Shown here in pieces: positions 1-7,487 of a DNA stretch of 64,000 bases. The stretch is from positions 124,001 to 188,000 of the forward strand of contig DIWS01000013.1 in assembly GCA_002423585.1 (NCBI GenBank). Direction: 5' to 3'. Position 1 is the stretch's first letter; the number at the start of each line of letters is the position of its first letter. Origin of the DNA: Actinobacteria bacterium UBA6100. Its GTDB lineage: Bacteria > Actinomycetota > Coriobacteriia > Anaerosomatales > Anaerosomataceae. Made by a program: the position numbers and the translations under genes. A model generated the notes under the pieces. It made no database searches. It saw nothing but the letters and a program-made list of their open reading frames with translations, and had not been told where the DNA came from.

Positions 1-1
1 C

Positions 2-211
2 ATGGCGGCTGCGGCTTCCGCCGGCTTCGACGGCATCATCGTCGTACCGATCGGCTTCGCGATCGACCACATGGAGACGCTCTGGGACCTCGATATCGAG
101 GCTGCGGAGAGCGCGGCATCGCTCGGGCTCGTCTTCGAGCGCACGTCGGTGCCCAACGAGGACGTGAGTTTCATCGACGCTCTGGAGTGGGCGGTCGCCC
201 CGCTGCTCTAG
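2..211 (+). CDS. hemH: Ferrochelatase (HemH/CpfC), C-terminal fragment
   Basis: Only the last 69 residues lie in the window; the gene begins to the left. The fragment contains VVPIGFAIDHMETLWDLDIE, which matches the conserved ferrochelatase C-terminal segment (pattern F-x-x-D-H-x-E-T-L-x-D-x-D). The Glu of this motif lies in the metal-insertion active site. The enzyme inserts Fe2+ into a porphyrin, either protoporphyrin or coproporphyrin; in most Actinobacteria it is coproporphyrin III, which cannot be decided here. Two HemY-type oxidases follow on the same strand, so this is a heme operon. The product is expected to be cytosolic or membrane-associated. Confidence 0.88.
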   Translation: MAAAASAGFDGIIVVPIGFAIDHMETLWDLDIEAAESAASLGLVFERTSVPNEDVSFIDALEWAVAPLL

Positions 212-283
212 CGAGTCGCATCAGTTCGGATGTCAGACGCAGTGGCGGCCGGCACCGCCCGCGCAGCAACGAAAGGCCACTGC

Positions 284-1789
284 ATGCATATCGTGATCAT
301 CGGCGGCGGGATCGCCGGACTCGGCGCGGCGTACAAGATCAGGCGGGCGGCAGACGCGGGCCACGACGTCACCTTCACGCTCATCGAGCGCGACGAACGT
401 CTCGGCGGAAAGATCTGGACCGACATCGCCGAGGACCCTGACGGCGGACGCTACATCGCCGACGGCGGAAGCGACTCCTTCCTCACCGACAAGACGGCGG
501 TGCACCGGGTGGCGCGTCTCCTTGGCGTGTTCGACGAGGAGTGTGGAACGCTCGACGAGACCAAGAAGACGTTCATCGTCAAGCGCGGGAAGCTCGTGGA
601 GATGCCTGATGGCATGATGATGTTCGCTCCCACCAAGTTGCTCCCGCTTGCCACTTCGAAGCTCTACTCGTGGCCCGCCAAGTTCCGCATGGCGCTCGAC
701 CTCGTCATCCCGCGCAAGGTGCGGTGGGCCGAGGGAGAGACGGCGCAGCAGCACGACGAGACGCTCGAGAGCCTCGTGGTCCGCCGCCTCGGCCGTGAGG
801 CGCTCGACCGGCTCGCCGAGCCGCTCTCGGCGGGCGTGAACGGCGACATCGCCTCCGAGATGTCGGTGGCGGGGCGCTACCCGATGCTGCTCGACATGGA
901 GCAGAAGCATGGCTCGCTCGTGCGGGGATTCCTCGCGCAGCGTAAGAAGGTCGAGGAGATCAAGAAGAAGTACCCGCCGAAGCCGGGCGCAAAGCGCCGC
1001 ACGTTCTTCTCATCGTTCAACGAGGGTCTGCAGTTCATCTGTGACCGGATGGCGGATGCGGCAGGCCGCGAGCACATCCGTACAGGTGCGGCCGCGACCG
1101 CGCTCGAGCGCGTGGGCGAGGGCTGGCGCGTGTCGCTCGCCGGCGGTGAGATGCTCGAAGCGGACGCGGTTATCGTCGCCACCGAGGTGTGGGCGGCCGC
1201 AGAGCTCGTCTCGCGGGTGGAGCCTGCGCTCGCGGGTCTGCTCGAGACGATCCCGTCTTCGTCGTGTGCCACCGCGCTTCTCGCGTTCGACTCGGCGGAC
1301 TACCCGCACGACACGCGCTGGCACGGTATCCTCACGCCGGCTGTGGAGCATCGCCCCGTCACGGGCGTCTCACTCATGAGCTCCAAGTGGCCGGACCGTG
1401 CACCCGAAGGTCGGATCCTCATCCGGGCCTTCCTCGGCGGACCGCGCGACCAGGCGGTACTCGACGCGAGCGATGAGGACCTCCTCGAGCTCGCGCGCAC
1501 GCAGCTGGTGGAGCTGATCGGCATCCGTGCCGATGCCCGCCCGCGCTACGCAAAGCTCTTCCGCTGGGACAAGGGCATGCCGCAGTACACGCTCGGCCAC
1601 CTCGATCGCGTGGACGAGATCGAGCGCATCGAGGCGGGCGTCCGCGGGCTCGCGCTCGCGGGCAACGCCTACCGCGGCGTTGGCGTCCCCAACGCACTCG
1701 AGAGCGGCGAGAACGCGGCCTCGAAGCTGCTCGCCGAGGTGGGCGTCACACTCGCCGAGGACGCTGTGGAGGAGAAGCGGGTCTACTAG
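284..1789 (+). CDS. hemY: HemY-type proto/coproporphyrinogen III oxidase, copy 1
   Basis: FAD-dependent amine-oxidase-fold protein of 501 residues. The N-terminus has the Rossmann dinucleotide motif IIGGGIAGLGAAY, and the C-terminus has the FAD-closing block GLALAGNAYRGVGVPNALES typical of HemG/HemY/CgoX. It should oxidise a porphyrinogen to the porphyrin by six-electron abstraction. An ATG at 230 is in frame, but ATG 284 has an AAAGG box 7 nt upstream (272-276) and starts directly on the FAD motif, so 284 is preferred. Ferrochelatase lies just upstream and a close paralog starts 43 bp downstream. HemY enzymes normally use O2, which is notable in a probable anaerobe. Choice between copro- and protoporphyrinogen as substrate is open. 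Confidence 0.87.
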   Translation: MHIVIIGGGIAGLGAAYKIRRAADAGHDVTFTLIERDERLGGKIWTDIAEDPDGGRYIADGGSDSFLTDKTAVHRVARLLGVFDEECGTLDETKKTFIVKRGKLVEMPDGMMMFAPTKLLPLATSKLYSWPAKFRMALDLVIPRKVRWAEGETAQQHDETLESLVVRRLGREALDRLAEPLSAGVNGDIASEMSVAGRYPMLLDMEQKHGSLVRGFLAQRKKVEEIKKKYPPKPGAKRRTFFSSFNEGLQFICDRMADAAGREHIRTGAAATALERVGEGWRVSLAGGEMLEADAVIVATEVWAAAELVSRVEPALAGLLETIPSSSCATALLAFDSADYPHDTRWHGILTPAVEHRPVTGVSLMSSKWPDRAPEGRILIRAFLGGPRDQAVLDASDEDLLELARTQLVELIGIRADARPRYAKLFRWDKGMPQYTLGHLDRVDEIERIEAGVRGLALAGNAYRGVGVPNALESGENAASKLLAEVGVTLAEDAVEEKRVY

Positions 1790-1832
1790 CATCGACGGTG
1801 GCCTGACCGGCCGCCTTCCGGGAAGGACGTGC

Positions 1833-3344
1833 GTGTTGAAGAAGGTCATCATCATCGGCGGTGGCGCCGCGGGTCTCGGCGCGGCGTACAAGGTGCGACG
1901 TGCGGCGGAGGCAGGCCACGACGTGGACTGCATCCTGCTCGAGAAGGACGACCGTCTCGGCGGGAAACTTGCCACCGACATCGTGCGCGACGCCGAGGGC
2001 GGGGAGTACGTGGTCGACGGCGGGAGCGACGCGTTCGTGGCCGGCAAGCCGGCCATCGGTCGCATCGCGCGCATGCTCGGCATCGCCGAGGACATGACAC
2101 CGGCGCGCGAGGAGAACAAGAAGACGCTCATCGTGAAGGGCAAGCGCCTCATCGAGCTCCCCGACGGCATCATGATGTTCGCACCCACCAAGCTCGTACC
2201 GCTCGCCACAACGCCGCTTTACTCGTGGCCGGCCAAGTTCCGCATGGCGCTCGACTGGTTCTTGCCGCGCAAGGTGCGCTGGGCAGAGGGCGAGACCGCC
2301 CAGGACCACGATGAGACGCTCGAGAGCTTCGTCGTGCGCCGGATGGGCCGCGAGAGTCTCGACCGCCTGGCCGAGCCGCTCGTGGGCGGGGTGCACGCTT
2401 CGGACCCCGCACAGATGTCGATCGCGGCCACATTCCCGAACTTCCTCGAGATGGAGCAGCAGTTCGGCTCGCTCATCCGCGGATTCCTCGCCGAGCGCAA
2501 GAAGCGCGAGGAGATGCGCAAGAAGTACCCGCCCAAGCCGGGCGCCAAGCCCTGGGCGTTCTTCAACACGTTCTACCGCGGTATGCAGGAGCTCACCGAT
2601 CGCATGGCCGACGCGGTGGGGCGCGAACGCATCCGCACGGGGGCGCACGTCGAGACGGTCGAGCACGTGGGCGAGGGCTGGCGCGTGACGCTCGCCGGTG
2701 GTGAGGTCATCGACGGTGATGCGCTCATCGTAGCGACCGAGGCGTGGGCCTCTACGCTGCTCATGCGCGGCGTAGACGACGAGCTCGCGGACCTGCTCGC
2801 CTCCATCCCGTGCTCCTCTTCGGCCACCGTGCCGATCGCCTTCCGCGCCGAGGACTGCCCCTTCGACACGAAGTGGTTCGGCATCCTCTCGCCGCTCGTG
2901 GAGAAGCGGCCGCTCCTTGCGGTGACACTCTCATCATCGAAGTGGCCGGACCGGGCGCCGGAAGACCGCGTGTTGCTGCGCGGATTCATCGGCGGGCCGG
3001 CGAACCAGCACCTGCTGGAAGCCACCGACGAGGAGCTCATCGAGACGGTGCGGCAGCAGCTGGTCGAGCTGCTTGGCATCAAGCCCGACGCGCAGCCGGT
3101 CTACGCGAGCGTGTACCGCTGGATCGGCGGCATGCCGCAGTACACGCTTGGGCATCTGGACCGCGTCGATGAGATCGAGCGGCGCACCGGCGTGATCACC
3201 GGCCTCGAGCTTGCGGGCGGTGCGTTCCGCGGCGTGGGCATCCCGAACTGCATCGAGAGTGGCGAGCGGGCGGTCACCAAGGTCCTCGGCGACATCGGCA
3301 TCACCTACGAGGAGGACACGACGCCGCCGGCACGCACGCACTAG
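1833..3344 (+). CDS. HemY-type proto/coproporphyrinogen III oxidase, copy 2 (tandem paralog)
   Basis: 503-residue paralog of the preceding gene, aligning along its whole length. Shared blocks include LYSWPAKFRMALD, RKVRWAEGETAQ, YPPKPGAK and MPQYTLGHLDRVDEIE. The FAD motif is IIIGGGAAGLGAAY at residues 4-17, and the C-terminal FAD block is GLELAGGAFRGVGIPNCIES. The open frame extends upstream into copy 1, but a GTG at 1833 preceded by GGAAGGA (1821-1827) starts exactly at the FAD motif. The pair is probably an old tandem duplication, since the sequences have diverged in the middle substrate region. One copy may be specialised for another porphyrinogen or act as partner of the first. Confidence 0.83.
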   Translation: MLKKVIIIGGGAAGLGAAYKVRRAAEAGHDVDCILLEKDDRLGGKLATDIVRDAEGGEYVVDGGSDAFVAGKPAIGRIARMLGIAEDMTPAREENKKTLIVKGKRLIELPDGIMMFAPTKLVPLATTPLYSWPAKFRMALDWFLPRKVRWAEGETAQDHDETLESFVVRRMGRESLDRLAEPLVGGVHASDPAQMSIAATFPNFLEMEQQFGSLIRGFLAERKKREEMRKKYPPKPGAKPWAFFNTFYRGMQELTDRMADAVGRERIRTGAHVETVEHVGEGWRVTLAGGEVIDGDALIVATEAWASTLLMRGVDDELADLLASIPCSSSATVPIAFRAEDCPFDTKWFGILSPLVEKRPLLAVTLSSSKWPDRAPEDRVLLRGFIGGPANQHLLEATDEELIETVRQQLVELLGIKPDAQPVYASVYRWIGGMPQYTLGHLDRVDEIERRTGVITGLELAGGAFRGVGIPNCIESGERAVTKVLGDIGITYEEDTTPPARTH

Positions 3345-4150
3345 CCGGCTTCGACCTCGCGGATCGCGTTCAGCAGCACCGCATGCAGCGCCGGGTTCGC
3401 GACGACGATGTCGCGCGTCGTGACGCTCCACGGCTTGCCGTCGAAGCCGGTGGCCCTGCCGCCGGACTCCTCGACGATCAGAACGCCTGCGGCCATGTCC
3501 CACGGCTGCAGCGCGGTCTCCCAGAAGCCATCGGTGCGGCCGGTGGCGACGTTGCACAGGTCGACCGCCGCCGAACCGTCGCGGCGCACATCGTGTGCGG
3601 GGCGCACGAGGCGCTCTAAGAGCCGCAGCTGCCGGTCGAACGGCGCGCCGCGATCGTACGGGAAGCCTGTGCCGAGGAGGGCTTCCTCGAGCCGCTCGGC
3701 GCCGGAGCAGCACAGCGGCGACCCGTTGAGGCGGGCGCCCGCGCCCGCTTCGGCCGAGACCATCTCGTCCGCCGGCACGTTGTAGACCGCCCCGGCCACG
3801 GGCATGCCGTCGCGCAGGCAGGCCACACTCACCGACCAGCACGGGTAAGAATGCACGAACGAGGTGGTACCATCGAGAGGGTCGATCACCCAGACCTCTG
3901 TGTCCGTCAGTGTTCCGCGCGCGATGCCGGCCAGGTCGTAGACCTCGGACTCCTCGACCACGAAGCGTGAATCCGGTATGTGCTCGGCGATCGCGGAGAC
4001 CACGGCCACACCGGAGGCCACGTCCGCCGCGCTCACCATGTCGGCGGAACCGCTCTTTGTCCGAAGTCCGGTGATGCGACCGGCGTGTTGGAGGAGCACA
4101 GCCCCTCCGGCGCGGGCGGCGATCTCGGCGATCATGGCTCGGTTGGTCAC
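3341..4150 (-). CDS. Inositol monophosphatase family protein
   Basis: 269 residues, the normal size for the IMPase/FBPase/CysQ superfamily. Metal-binding motifs are all present: VEESE (first Glu pair), WVIDPLDGTTSF (the DPLDGT signature) and WETALQPWDMAAG (the WD motif). It should hydrolyse a small sugar or inositol phosphate with Mg2+; substrate could be inositol-1-phosphate, fructose-1,6-bisphosphate, histidinol phosphate or PAP and is not fixed by sequence. The start is a GTG at 4150 with GAGGAG (4158-4163) 7 nt before it; the longer open frame to 4348 lacks such a site. Convergent with hemY copy 2, whose end it overlaps by 4 nt. Confidence 0.85.
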   Translation of the reverse strand: MTNRAMIAEIAARAGGAVLLQHAGRITGLRTKSGSADMVSAADVASGVAVVSAIAEHIPDSRFVVEESEVYDLAGIARGTLTDTEVWVIDPLDGTTSFVHSYPCWSVSVACLRDGMPVAGAVYNVPADEMVSAEAGAGARLNGSPLCCSGAERLEEALLGTGFPYDRGAPFDRQLRLLERLVRPAHDVRRDGSAAVDLCNVATGRTDGFWETALQPWDMAAGVLIVEESGGRATGFDGKPWSVTTRDIVVANPALHAVLLNAIREVEAG

Positions 4151-4220
4151 GCCTGCGCTCCTCGGGGCACGGGGACGGGTATCCTGAAGTGTACTTGTTC
4201 GCGCGATGAGAGGTCGGATA

Positions 4221-6158
4221 ATGCCCGCGGCAGAAGAACGGACGTTGCTCGAGCGAGGGTTCGGGGCACCGGAGCTGGACGATGTGAGCGTGGCGTCACT
4301 GGAGGAGCGCGCGCGCGAACTGCGCGGGGCGATCCTCACGATGACCACCCTGGCGGCGTCGGGGCACCCCGGCGGTTCGATGTCATCCCTGGAGACGTAT
4401 CTGCTCCTGTATCACTTCGCCAACGTCGACCCTGCGCGTCCGCGTGACGACGACCGCGACCGCATCGTCATCAGCCACGGTCACACCTCGCCCGGCGTGT
4501 ACTGTGCGTTGGCCGACGCCGGCTTCTTCAAGCTCGACGACGCCGTGGCGCACTTCCGTCAGGCGGGGAGTGTCTTCGAGGGCCATGTCGAGCGTTCTGT
4601 CCCCGGCGTGGAGTGGGGCACCGGCAACCTCGGCCAGGGCCTCTCGGCCGGCGTGGGTTTCGCGCTCGCCTCACGGCTCACGGGACAGGGCTTTCGAACG
4701 TACGTGGCGATGAGCGACGGAGAGCAGCACAAGGGGCAGATCAGCGAGGCGCGGCGGCTGGCCGCGAAAGAGCGACTCACCGATCTCACCGTGGTCGTGG
4801 ACTTCAACGGCATCCAGATCTCCGGCGATACGTCCGACGTGATGCCGGTGGACGTGGCAGCCGACTTCGCCGCCGATGGTTGGGGCGTGATCGAGTGCGA
4901 CGGACATGATGTCCGTGCCCTGTACGCGGCGATCGCGGCGGCCACCGCTGACGCGTCGCGTCCGGTCGCGGTGATCGCGCATACCGTGATCGGCAAGGGC
5001 GTGTCGTTCATGGAGGGCAAGGCCGAGTTCCACGGGCGTGGCCTCACGGCGGACGAGTATGCGCGAGCCATGGCCGAGCTGGGCTGCGAGCCTTCGCTGG
5101 ACACTGCTCGTGAGCGCCGCGGGGGCGTCACGCTGACCCCCGCGCTCCACCGGGGCGAGCGCCGCTGGGCCTACGATGCCGGTGTCGTACGCGACTACAC
5201 CCGCGACAAGCACGTGGACAATCGCTCCGCGTGGGGGCAGGCGCTCACCGATATCGCCGAGGCCAATCCCGGGATGCCGATGGCGGTGCTCGACTGCGAC
5301 CTCGCCACCTCGGTGAAGACAGACGGGTTCGTTCGCGTCCGCCCTGCCGGTTTCATCCAGTGTGGTGTGGGGGAACACAACGCCGCCACGGTGGCGGGCG
5401 CGCTGTCCGTGTCCAAGGTACTCACGTTCTTCTCGGACTTTGGTGTGTTCGGTATCGACGAGGTGTACAACCAGCAGCGACTGAACGACATCAACGAGGC
5501 GCAGGTCAAGCTCGCCGTCACGCACTGTGGACTGGACGTGGGGGAGGACGGCAAGACGCATCAGTGTCTCGACTACGTGGGCGCGTTCCGGACGATGTTC
5601 GGCTGGAAGGTCATCGTGCCCGCCGATCCCAACCAGACCGATCGCGTGGTCCGGGTGCTGCCCGTCACGTCGGGGTGCGTCGCGGTGGCGATGGGTCGTT
5701 CGAAGCTGCCGGTGATCCTCGATGCAGCCGGTGAGCCGCTCTTCGGCGGTGACTACGCGTTCGAGTACGGGAAGGCCACGTGGGCGCGCGAGGGCACGCA
5801 GGGGGCGATCCTCACGATGGGCACGGTGGCCGGAGCCGCGGTCGAAGCGGCCGACCTCGGTGCGGAGCACGACATCTCGCTGGGCGTGTGCGTCGTGTCC
5901 TCGCCGCTGGACCTCGACGATGAGGCGATGGAGAAGGCCGCGGCGATGCCATGGATCCTCGTGGCCGAAGACCACGGTTCGCGCACGGGGCTCGCCGCAT
6001 CGGTGGCCGAGTGGGTGGCGTCCCGGGGCATCGCGGTGCGGGTCATCGCGCACGGCGTGACCGGCTACCAGAGCTCGGGTGCCTCCGGCGACCTTCTGGC
6101 GCGCGTCGGGTTGGATCCGGTGGGGATCATCACGCGGGTGCGCTCGCTCATCGCGTAG
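4221..6158 (+). CDS. tkt: Transketolase
   Basis: 645-residue transketolase in one chain. The N-terminal thiamine diphosphate half has GHPGGSMS, the SHGHTSPGVYCAL block and the TPP/Mg motif starting SDGEQHKGQ and ending at DFNG. The middle pyrimidine-binding domain contains GVGEHNAATVAGALS, in which the catalytic Glu is conserved, and a transketolase C-terminal domain follows. It transfers two-carbon ketol units between pentose and other sugar phosphates in the non-oxidative pentose phosphate pathway. ATG 4221 is preferred over ATG 4206 because GAGAGG (4208-4213) lies 7 nt upstream. SDGEQ replaces the usual GDGE-x-x-E of classical enzymes, so this is a divergent subfamily. It stands alone as a transcription unit and is convergent with hyaD. 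Confidence 0.92.
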   Translation: MPAAEERTLLERGFGAPELDDVSVASLEERARELRGAILTMTTLAASGHPGGSMSSLETYLLLYHFANVDPARPRDDDRDRIVISHGHTSPGVYCALADAGFFKLDDAVAHFRQAGSVFEGHVERSVPGVEWGTGNLGQGLSAGVGFALASRLTGQGFRTYVAMSDGEQHKGQISEARRLAAKERLTDLTVVVDFNGIQISGDTSDVMPVDVAADFAADGWGVIECDGHDVRALYAAIAAATADASRPVAVIAHTVIGKGVSFMEGKAEFHGRGLTADEYARAMAELGCEPSLDTARERRGGVTLTPALHRGERRWAYDAGVVRDYTRDKHVDNRSAWGQALTDIAEANPGMPMAVLDCDLATSVKTDGFVRVRPAGFIQCGVGEHNAATVAGALSVSKVLTFFSDFGVFGIDEVYNQQRLNDINEAQVKLAVTHCGLDVGEDGKTHQCLDYVGAFRTMFGWKVIVPADPNQTDRVVRVLPVTSGCVAVAMGRSKLPVILDAAGEPLFGGDYAFEYGKATWAREGTQGAILTMGTVAGAAVEAADLGAEHDISLGVCVVSSPLDLDDEAMEKAAAMPWILVAEDHGSRTGLAASVAEWVASRGIAVRVIAHGVTGYQSSGASGDLLARVGLDPVGIITRVRSLIA

Positions 6159-6173
6159 CCCGCGTTCTGGCCA

Positions 6174-6749
6174 CTACGCTCGCTCGGCCTGCCTGCGCGC
6201 GACATCGGCCTTCGCTTCGGCGACGGCCGCTTGCAGCGCGGCGTCACCCTCCGGCAACGGCTCGGCTATGACACCGCGCTCTTCGAGCACATAGAGGACG
6301 GCTGCGATGGCGCGCGGGACGGCCGCTTCGACCGGCTCTGTGAGGCCGATGGTGATGTCGTGAGGGCTCATGTTCTCCACCTGCACACCGATGCAGTCGG
6401 CCTCGGGCATGATGTCGATCAGTCGCGCGGCGCTCAGGACATCGACGAGGCGCACGTCGTGCAGGGAGTGTAGTACCTGGTTGGGCGCGAAGTCCTCGGG
6501 GGGCACGCGCACGACCGTTCCGGCCGGATGGCCTGTACCATTCACGGCGTCCGCGACGAGCAGGAACTCCACCCCCCTGAACAGGTGCATCATCCCCAGG
6601 CCCATCGTGCCCGCGTCCATCACCTGCACGTCTTCGGGAAAGACGTAGTTGCTCTGCAGGTCGGTGGCGATGCGGTTGCCGACCCCCTCGTCCATCATGA
6701 GGATATTGCCGATGCCGAGCACGAGGACGCGCGGGTTCTCTTCGGACAC
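6174..6749 (-). CDS. hyaD: [NiFe(Se)] hydrogenase maturation endopeptidase HyaD/HybD
   Basis: 191-residue M52-family peptidase that clips the C-terminal tail of the hydrogenase large subunit after nickel insertion. Nickel-probing residues are conserved: Glu in GIGNILMMDEGVG, Asp in VMDAGTMG and His in SLHDV. Start: GTG at 6749 with GAAAGG 7 nt upstream; the TTG at 6764 overlaps the ribosome site and is unlikely. Last gene of the minus-strand hya operon, 105 bp after hyaC, with a strong hairpin in that gap. It has a C-terminal extension rich in Ala/Glu. The substrate tail is visible only when the large-subunit TGA is read as selenocysteine: 20 residues after the last motif His. Confidence 0.92.
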   Translation of the reverse strand: MSEENPRVLVLGIGNILMMDEGVGNRIATDLQSNYVFPEDVQVMDAGTMGLGMMHLFRGVEFLLVADAVNGTGHPAGTVVRVPPEDFAPNQVLHSLHDVRLVDVLSAARLIDIMPEADCIGVQVENMSPHDITIGLTEPVEAAVPRAIAAVLYVLEERGVIAEPLPEGDAALQAAVAEAKADVARRQAERA

Positions 6750-6780
6750 GTGGATGCCTTTCAACGTCGGGTGACGAACG

Positions 6781-6810
6781 CGGGCCCCGGAGCATGTGCC
6801 CCGGGGCCCG
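6781..6810 (-). promoter_or_regulatory. Intercistronic GC-rich hairpin between hyaC and hyaD
   Basis: Perfect 10-bp inverted repeat (CGGGCCCCGG at 6781-6790, CCGGGGCCCG at 6801-6810) with a 10-nt loop. There is no T-run after it on the minus strand, so it more likely sets mRNA processing or stability, or partly terminates transcription, between the structural genes and the protease gene. Confidence 0.5.
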
Positions 6811-6854
6811 GTCTGCGCTCACCTGACAGTATGACCGCCAGGTGGGGCCGGAGA

Positions 6855-7487
6855 CTAGTGGTCGGTCTCCTTCCAAGCAAAGATGATCTTGCTCGGGTTG
6901 AGGTTGTAGATATTGGCCAGGTAGGCGTGGATCATCGTGAACACGATGAACACCCACATCATGAAGTAGTGGATGATCCGCATGCTCATCGGGCCACCGA
7001 CCATGGCGGTTCCGCCGGCGAAGAAGCCCCAATCGGCCGTGGGGCCGTAGAGGCAGAAGCCGGTGTACGCCATGATGTAGGTGAGCGGGATGGTCGCCAG
7101 GTACGCGATCTTCTGAAGCGATCCGTACTTGGCCGAGATGACGCCTTCCTTGCGGAAGAACAGGTAGTACTTCACCGTCTCGAAGAACTGGTGCTTGTTC
7201 TCCTCCTGCGGCAGCCAGTTCTTGATGTCCGTATCGACCTCACGGCTTCCGAGTTGCGTCGCGGTCTTCACGAAGAAGGCAGCCACGATGCGGAAGGTGA
7301 GGTTGATGATGATCACGAACATCGCGACGAAGTGCATGCCGCGGGCCACACCCATGAACCCGTCGAAGAACGGGAAGTGGATGTAGAAGCCGCTGAAGGC
7401 GAGCATGATCATGCAGATCAGGTTGATCCAGTGCGTGATCACGAACACCAGCGGGTGCGCCTCACGATAGTGCGCGTGCCCTGACAT
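6855..7487 (-). CDS. hyaC: Ni/Fe-hydrogenase b-type cytochrome subunit
   Basis: 210-residue integral membrane diheme cytochrome b of the HyaC/HupC family. Four membrane helices are visible: about residues 14-36 (THWINLICMIML), 48-72 (GMHFVAMFVIIINL), 128-150 (LQKIAYLATIPLTYIMAY) and 170-195 (MRIIHYFMMWVFIVF). His residues lie in helices 1, 2 and 4 as expected for heme ligands. It anchors the hydrogenase dimer and passes electrons from H2 oxidation to the quinone pool. The ATG at 7487 directly abuts the TAG (7490-7488) that ends hyaB when the internal TGA is read through, which supports that reading. A second set of His is present in the C-terminal helix region. Confidence 0.93.
   Translation of the reverse strand: MSGHAHYREAHPLVFVITHWINLICMIMLAFSGFYIHFPFFDGFMGVARGMHFVAMFVIIINLTFRIVAAFFVKTATQLGSREVDTDIKNWLPQEENKHQFFETVKYYLFFRKEGVISAKYGSLQKIAYLATIPLTYIMAYTGFCLYGPTADWGFFAGGTAMVGGPMSMRIIHYFMMWVFIVFTMIHAYLANIYNLNPSKIIFAWKETDH

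Noticed and set aside
1527..1832. Longer N-terminus for hemY copy 2
   Set aside because: The region lies inside hemY copy 1, and GTG 1833 has a strong ribosome site right before the FAD motif.
4671..6053. 460-codon minus-strand open frame opposite transketolase
   Set aside because: Shadow of a real gene in GC-rich DNA: His/Arg/Asp-biased composition, no motif, no ribosome site.
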